DNA of 31,097 bases from JAAZVM01 sp041642635 (GTDB taxonomy: Bacteria > Patescibacteriota > Gracilibacteria > BD1-5 > UBA6164), in NCBI GenBank assembly GCA_041642635.1, contig JBEPWB010000009.1, positions 1 to 31,097 on the forward strand. Direction: 5' to 3'. Each line of letters opens with the position of its first letter. The first letter of the stretch is position 1. The position numbers and the translations under genes are program-made. The notes under the pieces were generated by a model that ran no database searches, was not told the origin of the DNA, and was given only the letters and a program-made list of their open reading frames with translations. Shown here one piece after another: positions 28,118 to 31,097 of the stretch.

Positions 28118-28504
28118 TTATGATAATAAATTTTCTAAAGATAGCATTAGATTATTTGGTAAGTTATCTATTTCAAACCATTTCCAAGTTTCACATTTAT
28201 GTGGTTCTAAATTTTTTAATTCTCACAAATATCATTCCGACTTCATAAAAATAGTTATATAGTGTTTGCTTTCCTCATGAAAAAAATCTTGGGTCATTCA
28301 AATATATTCTAAGTTATTTACATCTAAATCAGTTTCTTCTTTAACTTCTCTAACTCAACATTGATCAAAAGTCTCCATAAATTCCAAATGTCAACCAGGT
28401 GGAGCCCAAGTTCATTCTCAATGTGCTCATTTTCTAAGTCATAATAAAACTTTTCAATTCTCAACAATTATTACTCAAACTCATATTTTTGGAATATTAG
28501 TCAT
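28118..28504 (-). CDS. Nudix hydrolase
   Basis: The 128-residue hydrolase has the Nudix box APPGGHLEFMETFDQ followed by CGVREVKEETDL, matching GX5EX7REUXEEXGU except that the last Gly is Asp. WAPPGG and the trailing YLGELKNLEPHKCETWKWF resemble MutT/NUDT15-like nucleotide or sugar-nucleotide hydrolases. The substrate cannot be given. It starts with MTNIPKIGVGVIIVENGKVLLG. It heads the minus-strand nudix-tlyA pair; its promoter is expected in the 151-base divergent gap before the helicase gene, which is extremely AT-rich. Confidence 0.9.
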
Positions 28505-28655
28505 ATTAGTTTTTTAAATACTTAAACAATAACATAATATTTAAAAAAAATAATTTTTGAAATTTTTTTTAACATTAAAAATATTTTTTGATTGTAAAAA
28601 ACGTTTTTTTTTATACATTATATATATACATAATATATAAATTTAATTAAAAAAA

Positions 28656-30884
28656 ATGCAATTAAATCCAAAACAAGAAGAAGCAAAAAACAAAATAGAT
28701 TGACCAGTTTTAATTATAGCGTGAGCATGAAGCTGAAAAACTGCAACTTTGACAGCGAGAGTGCAGTATATGATAGCTGAAAAAAATATTTCTGCAAATA
28801 ATATAATGATGGTAACTTTTACCAATAAAGCAGCAAGCGAAATGAGAGAAAGAGTTGCTAAAACTCTTGGTGTAGAAGTTCCTAGAAGTATTTATGCTAG
28901 AGGGAATTTTCCACTTATTTGAACATTTCACTCGATAGGTATTTTTATTTTAAAAGATATTTTGAACAGATATTCTAGTGAAGAATTACAAATTTGACTT
29001 AGAAAAGATTTTGTAATTTATGACGAACAAGACAAATTAAGTGTGCTAAAAAATATTTTGAAAAATAAGCTAAATCTTGATGAAAAAGAATATCCAGCAA
29101 GACAAATAGCTTTTTATATCAGTAATGCAAAAAATTCTTTAATAACTGCAACTTGATACGAAAAAGAAGTTGATAGCACAATAAAAGAAATAGTTTACAA
29201 AGCATATTTGGAATATGAAAAAGATTTGATAAGTAATAATGCTATTGATTTTGATGATATTCTTATAAAGACATACGCAGCTCTTAGAATTACAAAAATA
29301 TTACAAGAATATCAAGAAAAATATAAATATTTGATGGTTGATGAATATCAAGATACAAATATGGTTCAGTATGAAATAGTTAGATTACTTGCCTTGAAAT
29401 ACAAAAACTTGGCTGTAGTTTGAGATGATAGTCAATCTATTTATAGCTGGAGATGAGCAGATATGAGAAATATTATTAATTTCAAAAAAGATTATCCAGA
29501 AGCATTAATTATCAAACTAGAACAAAACTATAGATCAACAAAAAAAATTATTTCTTGAGCTAATTCTGTAATAGTAAATAATAATAGCTGAATAAAAAAA
29601 GAGCTTTGGACAGATAATTGTGAATGAGAAAATATTAATTATATCGAAGCACCAGATGACAAAACAGAAGCTAGTATAATTACAAAAATAATCAAAGACA
29701 AAACCGTAGAAGATTGAAAATATATTGATAATTTAGTTTTGTATAGGACAAACGCGCAATCAAGAAAAATAGAAGAATCTTTTATGACGTCATGAATTCC
29801 TTATAGAGTTATTGGAGGGCAAAAATTCTACGACAGAAAAGAAATAAAGGATTTACTTGCGTATTTAAGAGTTGTTCATAATCCAAGTGATATTGTATCT
29901 ATGAAAAGAGTAATAAACACACCTACGAGGAAAATATGAGCCAAATCTATACAAATTCTAGATCATTATAAAGAAAATTTTTGATTAAGTTATCCTCAAA
30001 TTATTGAAAACATAGATGAAGTTGAAGAATTGAATAATTGAGCAAAAAATGCTATTAAAATATTTAATGATTTATTTGAAGATTTTGTAAAAAAATCTCA
30101 TCAATTAGTTGTTTCAGATTTGATCAGTGAAGTAGTAAAACAAACTTGATATGAAGAATATATTACTTCTGGATTGAGCCAAGAAGAAAAAGATTCAAAA
30201 AAAGAAAATATAGATGAATTAGTAAATGTAGCAACACAATATAATTGAATGGAGCCAAGAGAGAGTTTAGCAATTTTTCTAGAAGAAGTTGCGCTAATTA
30301 CTGATATGGACAAAAAAGATGAGAGATCAGATTATGTAACTCTTATGACAATTCATACAAGTAAATGATTAGAGCAAAAAAGAGTATTTTTGACTTGATT
30401 AGAAGAGTGACTTTTTCCAAGTTTTAGAAGTATTAATGATAATAATGCGCTAGAAGAAGAAAGAAGATTAATGTATGTAGCAATGACTAGAGCAAGGGAA
30501 GAATTATATATAAGTAGAGCAAAAGAAAGATTTCATTTTTGAGATTTTGTCAGAAATCCTCAAAGTAGATTTATAAAAGAAATAGATGAAACTTGTATGG
30601 TTGATTATGATATGTGAGATTTTTTAGCTTGATCAAAAAATTATTTTTCAAAAAGTTTTGGTTGATTTGATTGATTTTGATGAGATTCAGAATGATTTAG
30701 CAAACCAAAAATAAAAGTTGCAAATAATGATGTGTCTGAATTTAATGCTTGAGATAAAGTTAATCATCCTAAGTTTGGTAACTGAATAATCACAGCTCTT
30801 AATTGAGAAATAGCAACAATTGCTTTTACTTGAAAATGAGCAGTAAAGATGAATATTAGAATTGCGCCTGTTAGAAAAAATTAA
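28656..30884 (+). CDS. pcrA: UvrD/PcrA-type DNA helicase
   Basis: The 742-residue superfamily 1A 3'-5' helicase acts in repair and replication. Motif I is AGAGSGKT at 22-29 with its three Gly all TGA. Motif Ia is VTFTNKAASEMRER, motif II is LMVDEYQDTN, motif III is VVGDDSQSIYSWRGAD, then QNYRSTKKI, GGQKFYDRKEIKD, VTLMTIHTSKGLEQKRV (V), and RRLMYVAMTRARE (VI). The C-terminal ~60 residues (FNAGDKVNHPKFGNGII) match the Tudor-like domain found in PcrA/UvrD. Length is normal. A possible TTGATT/TATACA promoter sits at 28588-28617. The exact name (UvrD, PcrA or Rep) cannot be settled from sequence alone. Confidence 0.96.
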
Positions 30885-30892
30885 TTTTAGTT

Positions 30893-30921
30893 TTGCAAAA
30901 ACATCATAAGTCTATTATAAT
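30893..30921 (+). promoter_or_regulatory. Promoter for the edge ATPase gene
   Basis: TTGCAA (30893-30898), a 17-base spacer and a perfect TATAAT (30916-30921) lie 32 bases before the ATG at 30954. Confidence 0.7.
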
Positions 30922-30953
30922 TTAATACATATATTTTATATAAAAAATTAATT

Positions 30954-31097
30954 ATGACAAATAAAATAATCACTTGAATACTTAATTATGCAATTCAAAA
31001 GTGAGCGTCAGATACTCATATTTCACAAGATGAATCTATAACTTTTAGAATTCATTGAGAATTAAAAACACTTAATACGTCATGAGTAATAAATGAT
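30954..31097 (+). CDS. PilT/GspE-like ATPase, 3' end missing
   Basis: Only the first 48 residues are in the window. They read MTNKIITGILNYAIQKGASD, then THISQDESITFRIHGELKTL, which matches the start of PilT/PilB/GspE secretion ATPases (the ASDIHI...RIDGEL pattern). Four of its codons for conserved glycines are TGA. It has its own promoter. With pilT at 21001-22086 it suggests a second type IV pilus or retraction motor, such as PilU or a second PilT. Which subtype cannot be decided from the fragment. Confidence 0.75.

Noticed and set aside
1..31097. UGA read as tryptophan (code 4)
   Set aside because: TGA sits at invariant glycines in P-loops and other motifs, and Trp positions such as the Nudix WAPPGG and GltX GDEWTPSA are TGG.

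Overview
The window comes from a bacterium that reads UGA as glycine (genetic code 25), which points to the candidate phyla Absconditabacteria (SR1) or Gracilibacteria (BD1-5). Read with the standard code, nearly every gene breaks into fragments. Read with TGA=Gly, the window resolves into long genes with intact motifs. All three P-loop glycines of the UvrD/PcrA-like helicase (from 28719) and of DnaX (from 17790) are TGA, while tryptophan stays TGG. Natural stops are almost all TAA, with one TAG at 4188. The DNA is very AT-rich and native genes lack clear Shine-Dalgarno sequences. The phylum-level assignment is an inference from the code; the window has no 16S rRNA or tRNA gene.

Layout. 1-2104: surface proteins, a FISUMP-domain protein cut by the left edge and a prepilin with a LamG-like domain. 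2243-8138, plus strand: gltX, a small zinc-ribbon protein, a small membrane-anchored protein, dcd, miaB and an MscS-like channel. 8141-12356, minus strand: a lipoprotein gene, rnpB (RNase P RNA), adk and a Trm11-like RNA methyltransferase. 12641-20117, plus strand: dnaA, a DUF4012 envelope protein, a short murE-like ligase, dnaX and a truncated priA. 20136-22086, minus strand: pilT followed by a cyclic-nucleotide-binding/GAF-like protein. 22230-23821, plus strand: a NAGPA-type phosphodiester glycosidase, a CsbD-like protein and a small PLDc_N-like membrane protein. 23861-28504, minus strand: nudix, tlyA and yidD, with a foreign three-gene cassette between tlyA and yidD. 28656-31097, plus strand: a UvrD/PcrA helicase and the start of a second PilT/GspE-type ATPase.

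The most unusual feature is the cassette at 24343-27261: a PAS protein, a methyl-accepting chemotaxis protein with a C-terminal zinc-binding domain, and CheV. Its 975 codons contain no in-frame TGA, all its glycines are GGN, each gene has a Shine-Dalgarno sequence, and it has its own TTGACA/TATAAA promoter. This looks like recent transfer from a standard-code bacterium (a CetB/CetA/CheV-like set as in Campylobacterota) or a chimeric assembly. All three genes stop at TAA, so they would be read correctly in a UGA=Gly cell. No flagellar gene is visible; type IV pilus genes are.

A second notable feature is a pair of ACCGGT-centred palindromes placed in the same arrangement upstream of miaB and of adk, possibly a shared operator. 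Other oddities are a PriA reduced to its first helicase half with an altered Walker A motif, and a MurE that lacks its N-terminal domain and the meso-DAP recognition motif.
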